Part shown: piece by piece, positions 51,267 through 59,759 of the stretch
Position numbering within the stretch: position 1 is the first letter of the stretch
Layout: every line of letters starts with the position of its first letter
DNA from: Micromonospora craniellae
Lineage (GTDB): Bacteria; Actinomycetota; Actinomycetes; Mycobacteriales; Micromonosporaceae
NCBI RefSeq assembly: GCF_014764405.1
Contig: NZ_CP061725.1
Location: forward strand, 5,518,001 to 5,582,000
Direction: 5' to 3'
DNA length: 64,000 bases
Made by a program: the position numbers and the translations under genes
The notes under the pieces: generated by a model
Database searches by the model: none
The model's input: only the letters and a program-made list of their open reading frames with translations
Told to the model about the DNA's origin: nothing

Positions 51267-51297
51267 GGTCCCGGCGGCTTTGGCAGCCGCCGGGACC
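51267..51297 (-). terminator. Hairpin terminator of metK
   Basis: GGTCCCGGCGGCT (51267-51279) pairs perfectly with AGCCGCCGGGACC (51285-51297), 13 bp with a five-base loop, lying 18 bases past the metK stop on the minus strand. Together with the nested hairpin next to it, it separates two convergent transcription units. Confidence 0.78.
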
Positions 51298-51314
51298 GGC
51301 TCTCGTGCTTCTCG

Positions 51315-52508
51315 TCAGGCTCCTGCGGCCGACTTGAGGTCGGCGGCCCGATCGGTGTTCTCCCACGTCAGGTCCGGCAACTCCCGACCGAAATGACCAT
51401 ACGCCGCGGTCTGCCCATAGATCGGACGCAACAGATGCAGATCCCGAATGATCGCCGCCGGACGCAGATCGAACACCTCCGACACCGCCTTCTCAATCGA
51501 CGCCACCGGCACCGTCTCCGTACCGAACGTCTCCACGAACAAACTCACCGGATGCGCCTTACCGATCGCATACGCCACCTGCACCTCACACCGCTCCGCC
51601 AACCCCGCCGCCACCACATTCTTCGCCACCCACCGCATCGCGTACGCCGCCGACCGATCCACCTTCGACGGATCCTTCCCCGAAAACGCCCCACCACCAT
51701 GCCGCGCATACCCGCCATACGTGTCCACGATGATCTTCCGACCCGTCAAACCGGCATCCCCCATCGGACCACCGATCTCAAACCGCCCCGTCGGATTCAC
51801 CAACAACCGATAACCCTCAGTATCCAACCCCAAACCCTCCAACTCCGGCCCGATCACATGCTCCCGCACATCCGGAGTCAACAACGACTCCAACGAGATG
51901 TCCGCCGCATGCTGCGACGACACCACCACCGTGTGCAACCGAACCGGACGCAAACCCTCATACTCGATCGTCACCTGCGTCTTACCATCCGGACGCAGAT
52001 ACGGCACCGAACCAACCTTCCGCACCGCCGACAACCGACGCGCCAACCGATGCGCCAACGCGATCGGCAACGGCATCAACTCCGGCGTCTCCGCACACGC
52101 AAAACCAAACATCATCCCCTGATCACCGGCACCCTGCGCATCCAACGCCGACTCCGACGAACCCGTCCGCAACTCGAAGGCACTATCCACACCCTGCGCA
52201 ATATCCGGCGACTGCGCCCCAATCGACACACTCACCCCACACGACGCCCCATCAAACCCCTTCTTCGACGAGTCGTACCCGATCCCCAGGATCGTCTCCC
52301 GCACGATCGACGGGATGTCGGCGTACGCCTTCGTCGTCACCTCACCCGCCACATGCACCTGACCAGTGGTGATCAACGTCTCCACCGCCACCCGACTATG
52401 CGGATCCTGAGCGAGCAGGGCATCGAGAATACCGTCACTGATCTGATCAGCGATCTTGTCCGGGTGGCCTTCCGTGACCGATTCGGACGTGAAGAGGCGG
52501 CGTGACAC
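51315..52508 (-). CDS. metK: S-adenosylmethionine synthetase
   Basis: 397 aa from a GTG at 52508 with GGAAGGA upstream. It makes SAM from methionine and ATP in the cytoplasm. Canonical motifs: SESVTEGHPDKIADQISDGILD, the GAGDQGMMFGFACAET loop and GGGAFSGKDPSKVDRSAAY. The coding strand is unusual: from about 52400 to 51350 codons end mostly in G or T (Leu TTG, Gly GGT/GGG, Asp GAT, His CAT), whereas neighbouring genes and the first and last codons of this gene prefer C. An unusually long leader lies upstream. I cannot tell from the window whether this is the only metK copy. Confidence 0.95.
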   Translation of the reverse strand: MSRRLFTSESVTEGHPDKIADQISDGILDALLAQDPHSRVAVETLITTGQVHVAGEVTTKAYADIPSIVRETILGIGYDSSKKGFDGASCGVSVSIGAQSPDIAQGVDSAFELRTGSSESALDAQGAGDQGMMFGFACAETPELMPLPIALAHRLARRLSAVRKVGSVPYLRPDGKTQVTIEYEGLRPVRLHTVVVSSQHAADISLESLLTPDVREHVIGPELEGLGLDTEGYRLLVNPTGRFEIGGPMGDAGLTGRKIIVDTYGGYARHGGGAFSGKDPSKVDRSAAYAMRWVAKNVVAAGLAERCEVQVAYAIGKAHPVSLFVETFGTETVPVASIEKAVSEVFDLRPAAIIRDLHLLRPIYGQTAAYGHFGRELPDLTWENTDRAADLKSAAGA

Positions 52509-52760
52509 GCTTGTCCTTCCCAGAGCGATACGGGGTCAGTGGATGGGGCGTTCCGTGGAAGCACCCGTTAGCGCAGCCTGCCATGCGGCGACCGGTGGCG
52601 GCGAGTCCATGTGTTCGGGGATGCGGGCGTGGACGACCGAGCGGGGGCGCTGCGGCCGACCGACTCCTTGACGAGAAGGCCGAGTTGTGTCAGGAGCGGT
52701 CGGCGTCGACTGTCGGATACGTCCGACGCATGCCGAAGGATGAGCTAGTTACCTAATTTA
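52509..52760 (-). promoter_or_regulatory. Structured leader and promoter region of metK
   Basis: The 5' leader read on the minus strand begins near an AT-rich promoter-like patch (52741-52770, with GATAAATTAGG on the minus strand) and has no ORF. Two hairpins: GTCGGA/TCCGAC around a TACG tetraloop (52712-52727), and a longer stem 52656-52672 with 52688-52703, 15 bp with two single-base bulges, around a 15-nt loop. About 145 further bases precede the ribosome site. It does not resemble the SAM riboswitch consensus sequences I know. Confidence 0.5.
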
Positions 52761-52867
52761 TCCGATTTGCCCCGCCACTCTCCTTGCGCCGTGGTCGTTG
52801 CAAACGATGTGCGTCGGACGGGACGGACAGCGCCACGGTGCTCACCCGGTCCCACTCTGGAGGGAAC
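52761..52867 (+). promoter_or_regulatory. Upstream region of the MobA-like gene
   Basis: The remainder of the divergent gap between metK and the nucleotidyltransferase gene. The ribosome site GGAGGG lies four bases before the GTG at 52868. Apart from that I see no clear -35/-10 pair, repeat or hairpin that I can support. Confidence 0.35.
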
Positions 52868-53485
52868 GTGGCTCTGAACCGGATCGCAGGAATGATCATC
52901 GCTGCGGGAGGTGGCCGTCGGATCGGCGGCCCCGAAGCCCTGCTGCACCAGGGGGACAGACCGCTGGTCGACCAGATGATCGACACGCTGACGGAGGCGG
53001 GCTGCGGGCAGATCGTCGTCGTCCTCGGGGCCGCTGCCGACCAGGTCCGCGACACCGCGCACCTGGACCGGGCCACGGTGGTGGTCAACCGGGCGTGGGG
53101 CACCGGGGTCGGCTCGTCCATCCGCGCCGGCCTGGCCGGGATCGACGACGACCGGGTGGAGGCGGCGGTGGTGGTCCCGGTCGACATGCCCGGGCTGACC
53201 GCCGAGGCGATCCGCCGGGTCACCGCGCTGCCCTTCCCCGACGTGCTGGTCTGTGCCACCTACAACGGGCTGCGCGGCTACCCGATGCTGTTCGGCCGCC
53301 GGCACTGGCCGGGCATCGCCACCCTGGCTAGTGCCGACGTCGGTGCCCGGCCCTACCTGCTGGCGCACAAGGACCAGATCGTCGACATCGCCTGCGACGC
53401 GGTGGCCGACGGCAGCCGGGTGGACACCCCGGAGCTGATGGCGTTGTACGGCCTGACCGTGCCGGAGCAACGCGTCGGCGTCTGA
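52868..53485 (+). CDS. MobA/MocA-like nucleotidyltransferase
   Basis: 205 aa from a GTG at 52868 behind GGAGGG. Nucleotidyltransferase fold: the glycine-rich AGMIIAAGGGRRIGG, PVDMPGLTAEAIRRV (the metal Asp), LRGYPMLFGRRHW and RPYLLAHKDQIVDIAC. It most resembles molybdenum-cofactor cytidylyl/guanylyltransferases. The usual G-x-P-K-A motif reads G-G-P-E-A, so the phosphate-contacting lysine is replaced by glutamate. No molybdoenzyme gene is near. Confidence 0.8.
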   Translation: MALNRIAGMIIAAGGGRRIGGPEALLHQGDRPLVDQMIDTLTEAGCGQIVVVLGAAADQVRDTAHLDRATVVVNRAWGTGVGSSIRAGLAGIDDDRVEAAVVVPVDMPGLTAEAIRRVTALPFPDVLVCATYNGLRGYPMLFGRRHWPGIATLASADVGARPYLLAHKDQIVDIACDAVADGSRVDTPELMALYGLTVPEQRVGV

Positions 53486-53516
53486 CCGGCCCGTTGGCTG
53501 TGCCGGGCGGGACAGG

Positions 53517-54287
53517 TCACCGCTGGTAGGGGTCGACGATCTCCTTGGGGCGTAGTGCCGGTGCGGCCAAGTCCCGGAGCGTCGCCGAGGCGACGTAGCG
53601 CCTACCGTGCGTCTGGCCACGCTGTTCGAGTAGGCCCACCTTGACCAGCGCCCCAAGGTCACGGACGGCCTGGTCGTCCGTGAGGGCCTCGTCGTGTTGG
53701 TACACCGTGCGGCGGACCCGGCCGCCGGTCGCCGCCAGTTGCAGGGCGCTGACGACCCGCTCGGGCAGCGCGTGTCGGCCGACCCAGCCGTCGAGCAGAT
53801 CCCACAGGCGGGCGGCCTGGTCGATCCGTTGCCGGACCAGTTGGGCCTGCTGATGGTGGGCGCTGAGGCAGAACCGGATCCACGGCCCGGTGTCGTTGTC
53901 CGGCTGCCATGTCGCGCCGCCGACCTCGGCGACCGGCTGGACACCGCGCTCCAGCAGCCCGTCCACCAGCCGGGAGTAGAAGTCCACCCCGGCCTGGTTG
54001 ATCGGGCCCGAGCCGCCGGGCTGCACCCGGGGCCAGGCGATGGAGAATCGGTAGGCGTCCAGCCCCAGCGCGGCGATGTGGTCCAGGTCGGACTCCCACC
54101 GGTGGTAGTGGTCGGCGGCGACGTCGCCGGTGTCCCCGTTCAGGGTGCGTCCCGGTGTGTGACTGTAGGTGTCCCAGATCGACGGCCCGCGTCCGTCGAC
54201 CCGCGCCGCGCCCTCGATCTGGTACGCCGCCGTGGCCGACCCCCAGACAAAGCCCTCGGGAACACGACGACACTCACTTCGTCACCT
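53517..54287 (-). pseudogene. Chimera: GH1 beta-glucosidase N-terminus fused to Fic-protein C-terminus
   Basis: Starting from GTG 54287-54285, 13 bases short of the GH31 gene's final codons, the reading frame needs one extra C in the CCC run near 54268 to give SVVVFPEGFVWGSATAAYQIEGA, the GH1 glycosidase start. GH1 sequence continues (RFSIAWPRVQPGGSGPINQAGVDFY...GVQPVAEVGGATWQPDNDTGPW). Then, in frame, it becomes IRFCLSAHHQQAQLVRQRIDQAARLWDLL...ALQLAATGGR...VGLLEQRGQTHGRRYVAS, the C-terminal winged-helix half of Fic-family proteins. A multi-kilobase deletion is implied. Neither activity can remain. Confidence 0.7.
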
Positions 54288-56505
54288 CCGTGACCTCGCA
54301 GCGGTACCCCGACGAGTCGCCCGCCACCACCTCGGCGGTGGCCGTCCCGTCGTGGTGGTACACCTCGAACTCGGTGCCGGGCCCGCCGTCCGGTGCCGGC
54401 ACCCGTACCCGGGTCCGTTGCCCGGGCGCGGGAGCGTACAGGCGCAGCGTGACGCCGTCGGCCCAGCGGTAGTCGGGCCGGTCGGTGACCGTACCGAAGG
54501 GGATGACCGCTCCGGGCCGGGCCAGCACCGGGACGCTGTCGAAGCCGTGCTTCTCGGTGACCCAGCCCGGGCCGGTGACCTGCGCGCCGCTGGTCAGGTG
54601 GGTCCATGCGCCGGCCGGCACGTAGTAGGTGACCTGCCCGTCGGCGCTCATCACCGGCGCGACCAGCAGGTCCGGGCCGAGCATGTACTGCCGGTCCAGG
54701 TACGCGGCGGTCGGGTCGTCCGGGAACTCCAGAACCATCGGCCGCATCACCGGTACGCCCTCGCGGTGCGCCTCGTCGGCGGCTGCCGCCAGGTACGGCA
54801 TCAGTGCCATCTTGAGCCGGGTGAACCGGCGCAACACGTCGACCGCCTCCTCGTCGTACGCCCACGGCACCCGGTACGAGCCGGAGCCGTGCAGCCGCGA
54901 GTGCGAGGAGAGCAGCCCGAAGGCGATCCACCGTTTGAACACCGCCGGGTCGGGCGTGCCCTCGAAGCCGCCGATGTCGTGGCTCCAGTAACCGAAGCCC
55001 GAGGCGGCCAGCGACAGGCCGCCGCGCAGCGACTCGGCCATCGCCACGAAGGTGGACTCGCAGTCGCCACCCCAGTGCACCGGGAACTGCTGCCCGCCCG
55101 CGGTGGCGGATCGGGCGAAGACCACCGCCTCGCCCTCGCCGCGTTCGGCGGTCAACAGTTCGAAGACGGCCTTGTTGTAGAGGTGCGCGTAGTAGTTGTG
55201 CATCCGCTGCGGGTCGGCGCCGTCGTGCCACACCACGTCCGTCGGGATGCGTTCGCCGAAGTCGGTCTTGAAGCAGTCGACGCCCATGTCCAGCAGCACC
55301 TTGAGCTTGTCGGCGTACCAGCGTGCCGCGTCCGGGTTGGTGAAGTCGACAAGCGCCATCCCGGCCTGCCACTTGTCCCACTGCCAGACCGACCCGTCCG
55401 GGTTACGGACCAGGTAGCCGGCCTGCCGGCCCTCCTCGAACAGGTACGACCGCTGGGCGATGTACGGGTTGATCCAGACGCACACCTTGAGGCCGCGTTC
55501 GTGCAGCCGGCGCAGCATCCCCTCCGGGTCGGGGAAGGTCGCCGGGTCCCAGATGAAGTCGACCCAGTGGAACTGCCGCATCCAGAAACAGTCGAAGTGG
55601 AACACCGAGAGCGGCAGGTCCCGCTCGGCCATCCCGTCGATGAACTCGGTGACCGTCTTCTCGTCGTAGGAGGTGGTGAACGAGGTGGACAGCCACAGCC
55701 CGTACGACCAGGCTGGCACCCAGGCCGGGCGGCCGGTCAGCGCGGTGTAGCGGCGCAGCACGTCCTTCGGGGTGGGGCCGTCGATCACGTGGTACGTCAG
55801 CGACTGCCCCGGCACGCTGAACTGGGTCTGCGACACCACCTCGGAGCCCACCTCGAACGACACGTGCTCGGGATGGTCCACGAACACCCCGTAGCCCGCG
55901 CTGCTGAGATAGAACGGCACGTTCTTGTACGCCTGCTCGCTGGCGGTGCCGCCGTCGGCGTTCCAGATGTCGACGGTCTGGCCGTTCTTGACGTACGCGC
56001 CGAAGCGCTCGCCCAGGCCGTAGATCGTCTCGCCGACGCCGAGCGAGAGCCGGTCGTGCACGTACTTGCGGCCCTCGGCGTCGGTGACCACGCCGATGCT
56101 GCGTTCGGTGGACGAGGTGACTAGCCGGTCGCCACGCAGGAAGTCGACCCGCCACGGGCCGGTCAGCGCGACCCGTACGGTCAGCTCACCGGTGGTCAGC
56201 CGCGCGCTGAGCCCGGTGACGTCCACCTGCACCGGGTGCGCGGTGGTGTCGGCGAGGGCGAAACGGGGCTGTTTGGGCAGCCCACCGGAGTGGTGCCCGA
56301 CGGTCACCCCGACCACGCCGGGGGCGGGGGAGAAGAAGCGTACGGTGACCACCGGGCGGTTGAGGGTGTCGCCGCGCCCGGTGATCTTCCCGATCGGGGC
56401 GAAGACGGTGAAGGACCGCTCGTCCGGCTCCACCGACTCGACCGTGCCCGGGCGCAGCACGCTCACCCCGGGACGCAGTTGCCAGTATCCGTCGGTGAAC
56501 TTCAC
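54274..56505 (-). CDS. yicI: Alpha-xylosidase, GH31 (YicI-like)
   Basis: 743 aa from a GTG at 56505 that overlaps the permease stop (GTGA). It hydrolyses alpha-xylosidic bonds such as isoprimeverose from xyloglucan. Motifs match Escherichia coli YicI closely: HFDCFWMRQFHWVDFIWDPATFPDP, the nucleophile D415 in FKTDFGERIPTDVVWHDG and the acid/base D481 in VHWGGDCEST. An N-terminal beta domain (1-240), a TIM barrel (about 250-590) and C-terminal beta domains are present. Preceding transport genes and a LacI regulator make it an uptake-and-hydrolysis operon. Cytoplasmic; no signal peptide. Confidence 0.92.
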   Translation of the reverse strand: MKFTDGYWQLRPGVSVLRPGTVESVEPDERSFTVFAPIGKITGRGDTLNRPVVTVRFFSPAPGVVGVTVGHHSGGLPKQPRFALADTTAHPVQVDVTGLSARLTTGELTVRVALTGPWRVDFLRGDRLVTSSTERSIGVVTDAEGRKYVHDRLSLGVGETIYGLGERFGAYVKNGQTVDIWNADGGTASEQAYKNVPFYLSSAGYGVFVDHPEHVSFEVGSEVVSQTQFSVPGQSLTYHVIDGPTPKDVLRRYTALTGRPAWVPAWSYGLWLSTSFTTSYDEKTVTEFIDGMAERDLPLSVFHFDCFWMRQFHWVDFIWDPATFPDPEGMLRRLHERGLKVCVWINPYIAQRSYLFEEGRQAGYLVRNPDGSVWQWDKWQAGMALVDFTNPDAARWYADKLKVLLDMGVDCFKTDFGERIPTDVVWHDGADPQRMHNYYAHLYNKAVFELLTAERGEGEAVVFARSATAGGQQFPVHWGGDCESTFVAMAESLRGGLSLAASGFGYWSHDIGGFEGTPDPAVFKRWIAFGLLSSHSRLHGSGSYRVPWAYDEEAVDVLRRFTRLKMALMPYLAAAADEAHREGVPVMRPMVLEFPDDPTAAYLDRQYMLGPDLLVAPVMSADGQVTYYVPAGAWTHLTSGAQVTGPGWVTEKHGFDSVPVLARPGAVIPFGTVTDRPDYRWADGVTLRLYAPAPGQRTRVRVPAPDGGPGTEFEVYHHDGTATAEVVAGDSSGYRCEVTEVTK

Positions 56506-57386
56506 TTGTCGGCTCCTGCCGTGATGCCGCGCGCGAGGGTGCGCTGGAAGACGAGGAAGAACAGGATGGCCGGGAGGAGGCTGAGCAGCGCCCCGGCGTT
56601 GGTGGTGGGGGCGTCCATCAGTCGGTCGCCCTGCAACGAGGCGAGCGCGACCGGCACGGTCTGGGTCTGGTTGTCGATCAGCATGACCAGGGGGATGAGG
56701 AACTCGTTCCAGGTCCAGATGAAGAAGAAGACCAGCAGCACCGAGATGGTGGGCCGGACGTTGGGCAGCACCACCCGCCACAGGATCCGCCACTTGCCGG
56801 CCCCGTCGAGCGCGGCGGCTTCCAGCAGCGTGCGCGGGAAGGTGCTGAGCACGGAGGCGAGCAGGTACGTGCCGAAGGCGGCCTGGATGACGGTGAAGAT
56901 GATGATCACCGCCAGTCGGGTGTTGTAGAGCCCGGCCTCCTTGGCGAAGTGGTAGAGCGGGTAGATCAGGGCCTCCTGCGGCAGCATGTTGGCCAGCAGG
57001 AACAGCCCGATGATCCAGAGTCGGCCGCGGACCCGTCCGATGCCGAGCGCGTACGCGCTGAGCAGGGAGACGACCACGGCGAGGACCGCGACCGAGCCGG
57101 AGATGAGGATCGAGTTCCACAGCTTGACCGGGAAGTCGACCTGCTCCCAGTAGGTGCGCAGCCCGGTGGTGTAGAACTCGGTCGGCCAGCTCAGCGGGCC
57201 GTTGTTCGAGTAGTCGCCGGGCGACTTGAACGCGTTGAGCAGCATGAACGCGAACGGCACCAGCATGACCAGCGCGGCGACGGTGACCAGCGCCAGCACG
57301 ATCCAGCGGGTGACGCCCCGGTGGTGCCGGTCGGGCACCCGGCGGGTACGCCCGCCTGCGCGGGGCGGGGTGAGCGTGACGGCCAT
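56502..57386 (-). CDS. CUT1 sugar ABC transporter permease (MalG-like)
   Basis: 294 aa; its ATG directly follows the stop TAG of the first permease. Six membrane spans beginning with WIVLALVTVAALVMLVPFAFMLLNAFK and LISGSVAVLAVVVSLLSAYALG, and the EAA loop PRTLLEAAALDGAGKWRILWRVVLPNVRP. It overlaps the GH31 start by four bases. It pairs with the MalF-like subunit to import an alpha-xyloside; the ATPase is not encoded here. Confidence 0.9.
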   Translation of the reverse strand: MAVTLTPPRAGGRTRRVPDRHHRGVTRWIVLALVTVAALVMLVPFAFMLLNAFKSPGDYSNNGPLSWPTEFYTTGLRTYWEQVDFPVKLWNSILISGSVAVLAVVVSLLSAYALGIGRVRGRLWIIGLFLLANMLPQEALIYPLYHFAKEAGLYNTRLAVIIIFTVIQAAFGTYLLASVLSTFPRTLLEAAALDGAGKWRILWRVVLPNVRPTISVLLVFFFIWTWNEFLIPLVMLIDNQTQTVPVALASLQGDRLMDAPTTNAGALLSLLPAILFFLVFQRTLARGITAGADK

Positions 57387-58358
57387 CTACAGCCCTCCGT
57401 CCCGTCGTTCGGCGCGGTTCTGCGCCCGGATGAACAGCACCGCCACCACGACGATGATCAGCGTCAGCACCATCGAGATCGCCGAGCCGTAGCCGACGTT
57501 GAGCCGCTTGAAGAAGGTGAAGTAGGCGAAGTAGGAGGGCACGTTGGTGGCGTTCTCCGGCCCGCCCCGGGTCAGCGCGTAGATCGGGCCGAACACCTTC
57601 ATCGCGGCGATGGTGCAGGTCAGGCCGACCACGAAGGTCTCCGGCCGGATCTGCGGAAGGGTGATCGCCCGGAACCGACGCCACCAGCCGGCGCCGTCGA
57701 TCTCGGCCGCCTCGTAGAGTTCGGGGTCGACCCTTTCCAGCGCCGCCATGAAGACGACCACCGGGTAGCCGAGTTGCACCCAGATCATCACCGCCATCAC
57801 CACCGGCAGTGCGGTGCCCGGGTCGCCGAGCCAGTCGTGGCTCAACGCGCCGAGCCCGATCGCGTCGAACAGCCCGTTGAGCGCGCCGTCGGGTCGCAGG
57901 ATCCAGCCCCAGACGATGCCGGCCACCACGACCGGCAGCACCTGCGGCAGATAGAAGGCGGCCCGCAGGGCGGCGGCGGTACGCGGCCGGAACCGGCGTC
58001 CGATGGTGTCGAAGAGAACGGCGGCGAGAACCAGGCCGATCAGGGTGGGCAGCACCACCATCGCGACGATCATCGCGATGGTGTTGCGGAACGAGGTCCA
58101 GAAGACGTCGTCGGTGAGCAGGGTGCGGTAGTTGTCCAGGCCGATGAAGCTGGGGTCGCCGACGCCGGACCACCTGGTCAGGGAGAGGTAGCCGGTGTAG
58201 ATCAGCGGGCCGCCGATGACGAGCAGGAACATCACCGCGCCGGGCAACAGGTAGAGCCAGTAGCCGGCGTCGGGGCGTCGGGGTCGGCGCGGGGTCTTGC
58301 CCGTCGGGGGAGACGGGGTCGCCCCCGGGCGGGCGGCGACGGTGTCGGGCACTGCCAT
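57387..58358 (-). CDS. CUT1 sugar ABC transporter permease (MalF-like)
   Basis: 323 aa from ATG 58358 with GGAAGG seven bases upstream. A basic, Pro-rich N-terminus (1-30) precedes six spans, including YWLYLLPGAVMFLLVIGGPLIYTGYLS and FRNTIAMIVAMVVLPTLIGLVLAAVLFDTI. EAA loop DPELYEAAEIDGAGWWRRFRAITLPQIRPE. Third gene of the LacI-regulated operon. Confidence 0.9.
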   Translation of the reverse strand: MAVPDTVAARPGATPSPPTGKTPRRPRRPDAGYWLYLLPGAVMFLLVIGGPLIYTGYLSLTRWSGVGDPSFIGLDNYRTLLTDDVFWTSFRNTIAMIVAMVVLPTLIGLVLAAVLFDTIGRRFRPRTAAALRAAFYLPQVLPVVVAGIVWGWILRPDGALNGLFDAIGLGALSHDWLGDPGTALPVVMAVMIWVQLGYPVVVFMAALERVDPELYEAAEIDGAGWWRRFRAITLPQIRPETFVVGLTCTIAAMKVFGPIYALTRGGPENATNVPSYFAYFTFFKRLNVGYGSAISMVLTLIIVVVAVLFIRAQNRAERRDGGL

Positions 58359-58427
58359 GGGAGGTCCTTCCAGGGTGGGGCGGGCGCCTCGGGTGACGCC
58401 GACGGGTACGCCCGCCCCGGCCGCCGC

Positions 58428-59723
58428 TCAGTCGCGCGTGATCTCCGCGACGCCGTCCTGGTAGGGCTTGGCGATCGCGTCGAGGACCTGCTCGGGCGAC
58501 CTGGACTGGTTGATCAGGCCCTGGAAGCCGGAGACCAGCACGTCGTAGTAGCCGGGTACCGGCCAGTCCGGGTAGAAGGCCAGACCGTCCTGGCCGCTGA
58601 TGGTGTTGAAGTTCTCGATCAGCTTGCGGTCCTTCTCGTCGCTGATCGCGGCCGGGTCGCCGGCCACCGGCACGCCGCCGTTGTTGCCGATCAGCGCCTG
58701 GATCTCGGGCCGCATGGTGATGTCGATGAAGTCGTACGCCAGGTTCTTGGCCTTGCTGGTCTCCGGGACCACCCAGAGGTTGCCGGAGGAGCCGGCGTGC
58801 ATCGTGTTGCCGGGGAAGAGGAAGCTGTCCCAGTCGTAGGAGATCTCGCTCTTGAAGCGGCCGTACCACCAGCTGCCGGAGACGATCATCGGGACCTTGC
58901 CGGAGATGAACGAGGTGCCCATGTCCTCGGCCTTGAGGCTGGCGGAGTCCTTGGCGATGTAGCCCCTGCGGACCCACTCGGCGAAGGTCTCCGCGCCGTA
59001 CCTGAGCGGGTCGGCCTTGAAGTCCACCGGGTTGGCGTAGAGCTGGTAGTCGTTGACGAAGTCGCGGTCCGCGCGGGAGAGCGCGAGCTGGTAGAAGAGC
59101 TGACCGGCCGGGTACTCCGCGCCGGACATGCCCAGCGGCGTGACGCCCTTGGCGACGAAGGTGTCCATCGCGGCGGTCATCTCGGCCAGCGTCGTCGGGA
59201 CGGTCACGCCGTGCTCGGCGAAGAGTTCCTTGTTGTAGTAGACCATCACGTACTCGCCGTAGTTGGGTACGCCGTACCAGTTGCCCGAGCCCATCACGCC
59301 CTTGTCGTACCGGGCGGTGGTCTGCAGGCTGGGGCTCAGCGCCTTGTCCCAGCCGCGCTCGGTGGCCTCGGCGGTCAGGTCGGTGAGCAGGCCCTGCGAG
59401 GAGAGCAGCCCGGCGGTGGCGTTGCCCTTGTTGTACTCCATGATGTCGGGGCCCTCGGCCGAGTTGATGATCATGCCGGCGTTCTGCTGGATCTGCTCGA
59501 ACGCCTTGCGCTCGAAGCGCACCTCGACCCCGGGGTGTTCGTCGGAGAAGATCTCGATCGCCCGGTCCCAGGCGATGCCCATCGCGCTGTTCGCGCTCTC
59601 GTAGTGCCAGAGCTTGAGGACGTTCGCCCCGCTGTCGTCCCCGTCGCCGCCGCAGGCGGCCAGGCTCGTCGCCGTGAGCGCGGCCACCGTGGCCGCCACG
59701 GCTACGCTGCGGAATCGTCGCAT
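58428..59723 (-). CDS. CUT1 sugar-binding lipoprotein
   Basis: 431 aa from ATG 59723 behind GGGAGA. Signal peptide with lipobox LAAC (Cys about 24). Family-1 extracellular solute-binding fold: NVLKLWHYESANSAMGIAWDRAIEIF, GPDIMEYNKGN, YGVPNYGEYVMVYYNKELFAEHG, and the aromatic-rich ligand-lobe segment GSWWYGRFKSE. The operon context suggests xyloglucan-derived alpha-xylosides. It lies 36 bases downstream of the LacI gene and is probably co-transcribed with it. Confidence 0.9.
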   Translation of the reverse strand: MRRFRSVAVAATVAALTATSLAACGGDGDDSGANVLKLWHYESANSAMGIAWDRAIEIFSDEHPGVEVRFERKAFEQIQQNAGMIINSAEGPDIMEYNKGNATAGLLSSQGLLTDLTAEATERGWDKALSPSLQTTARYDKGVMGSGNWYGVPNYGEYVMVYYNKELFAEHGVTVPTTLAEMTAAMDTFVAKGVTPLGMSGAEYPAGQLFYQLALSRADRDFVNDYQLYANPVDFKADPLRYGAETFAEWVRRGYIAKDSASLKAEDMGTSFISGKVPMIVSGSWWYGRFKSEISYDWDSFLFPGNTMHAGSSGNLWVVPETSKAKNLAYDFIDITMRPEIQALIGNNGGVPVAGDPAAISDEKDRKLIENFNTISGQDGLAFYPDWPVPGYYDVLVSGFQGLINQSRSPEQVLDAIAKPYQDGVAEITRD

Positions 59724-59759
59724 TGCTAGTCTCCCTGGTGAGTATCGAGCCGGTACTCC

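Noticed and set aside
52509..52740. Known SAM riboswitch upstream of metK
   Set aside because: I could not align the leader to any SAM riboswitch consensus; only generic hairpins are visible, so a named riboswitch is not claimed.
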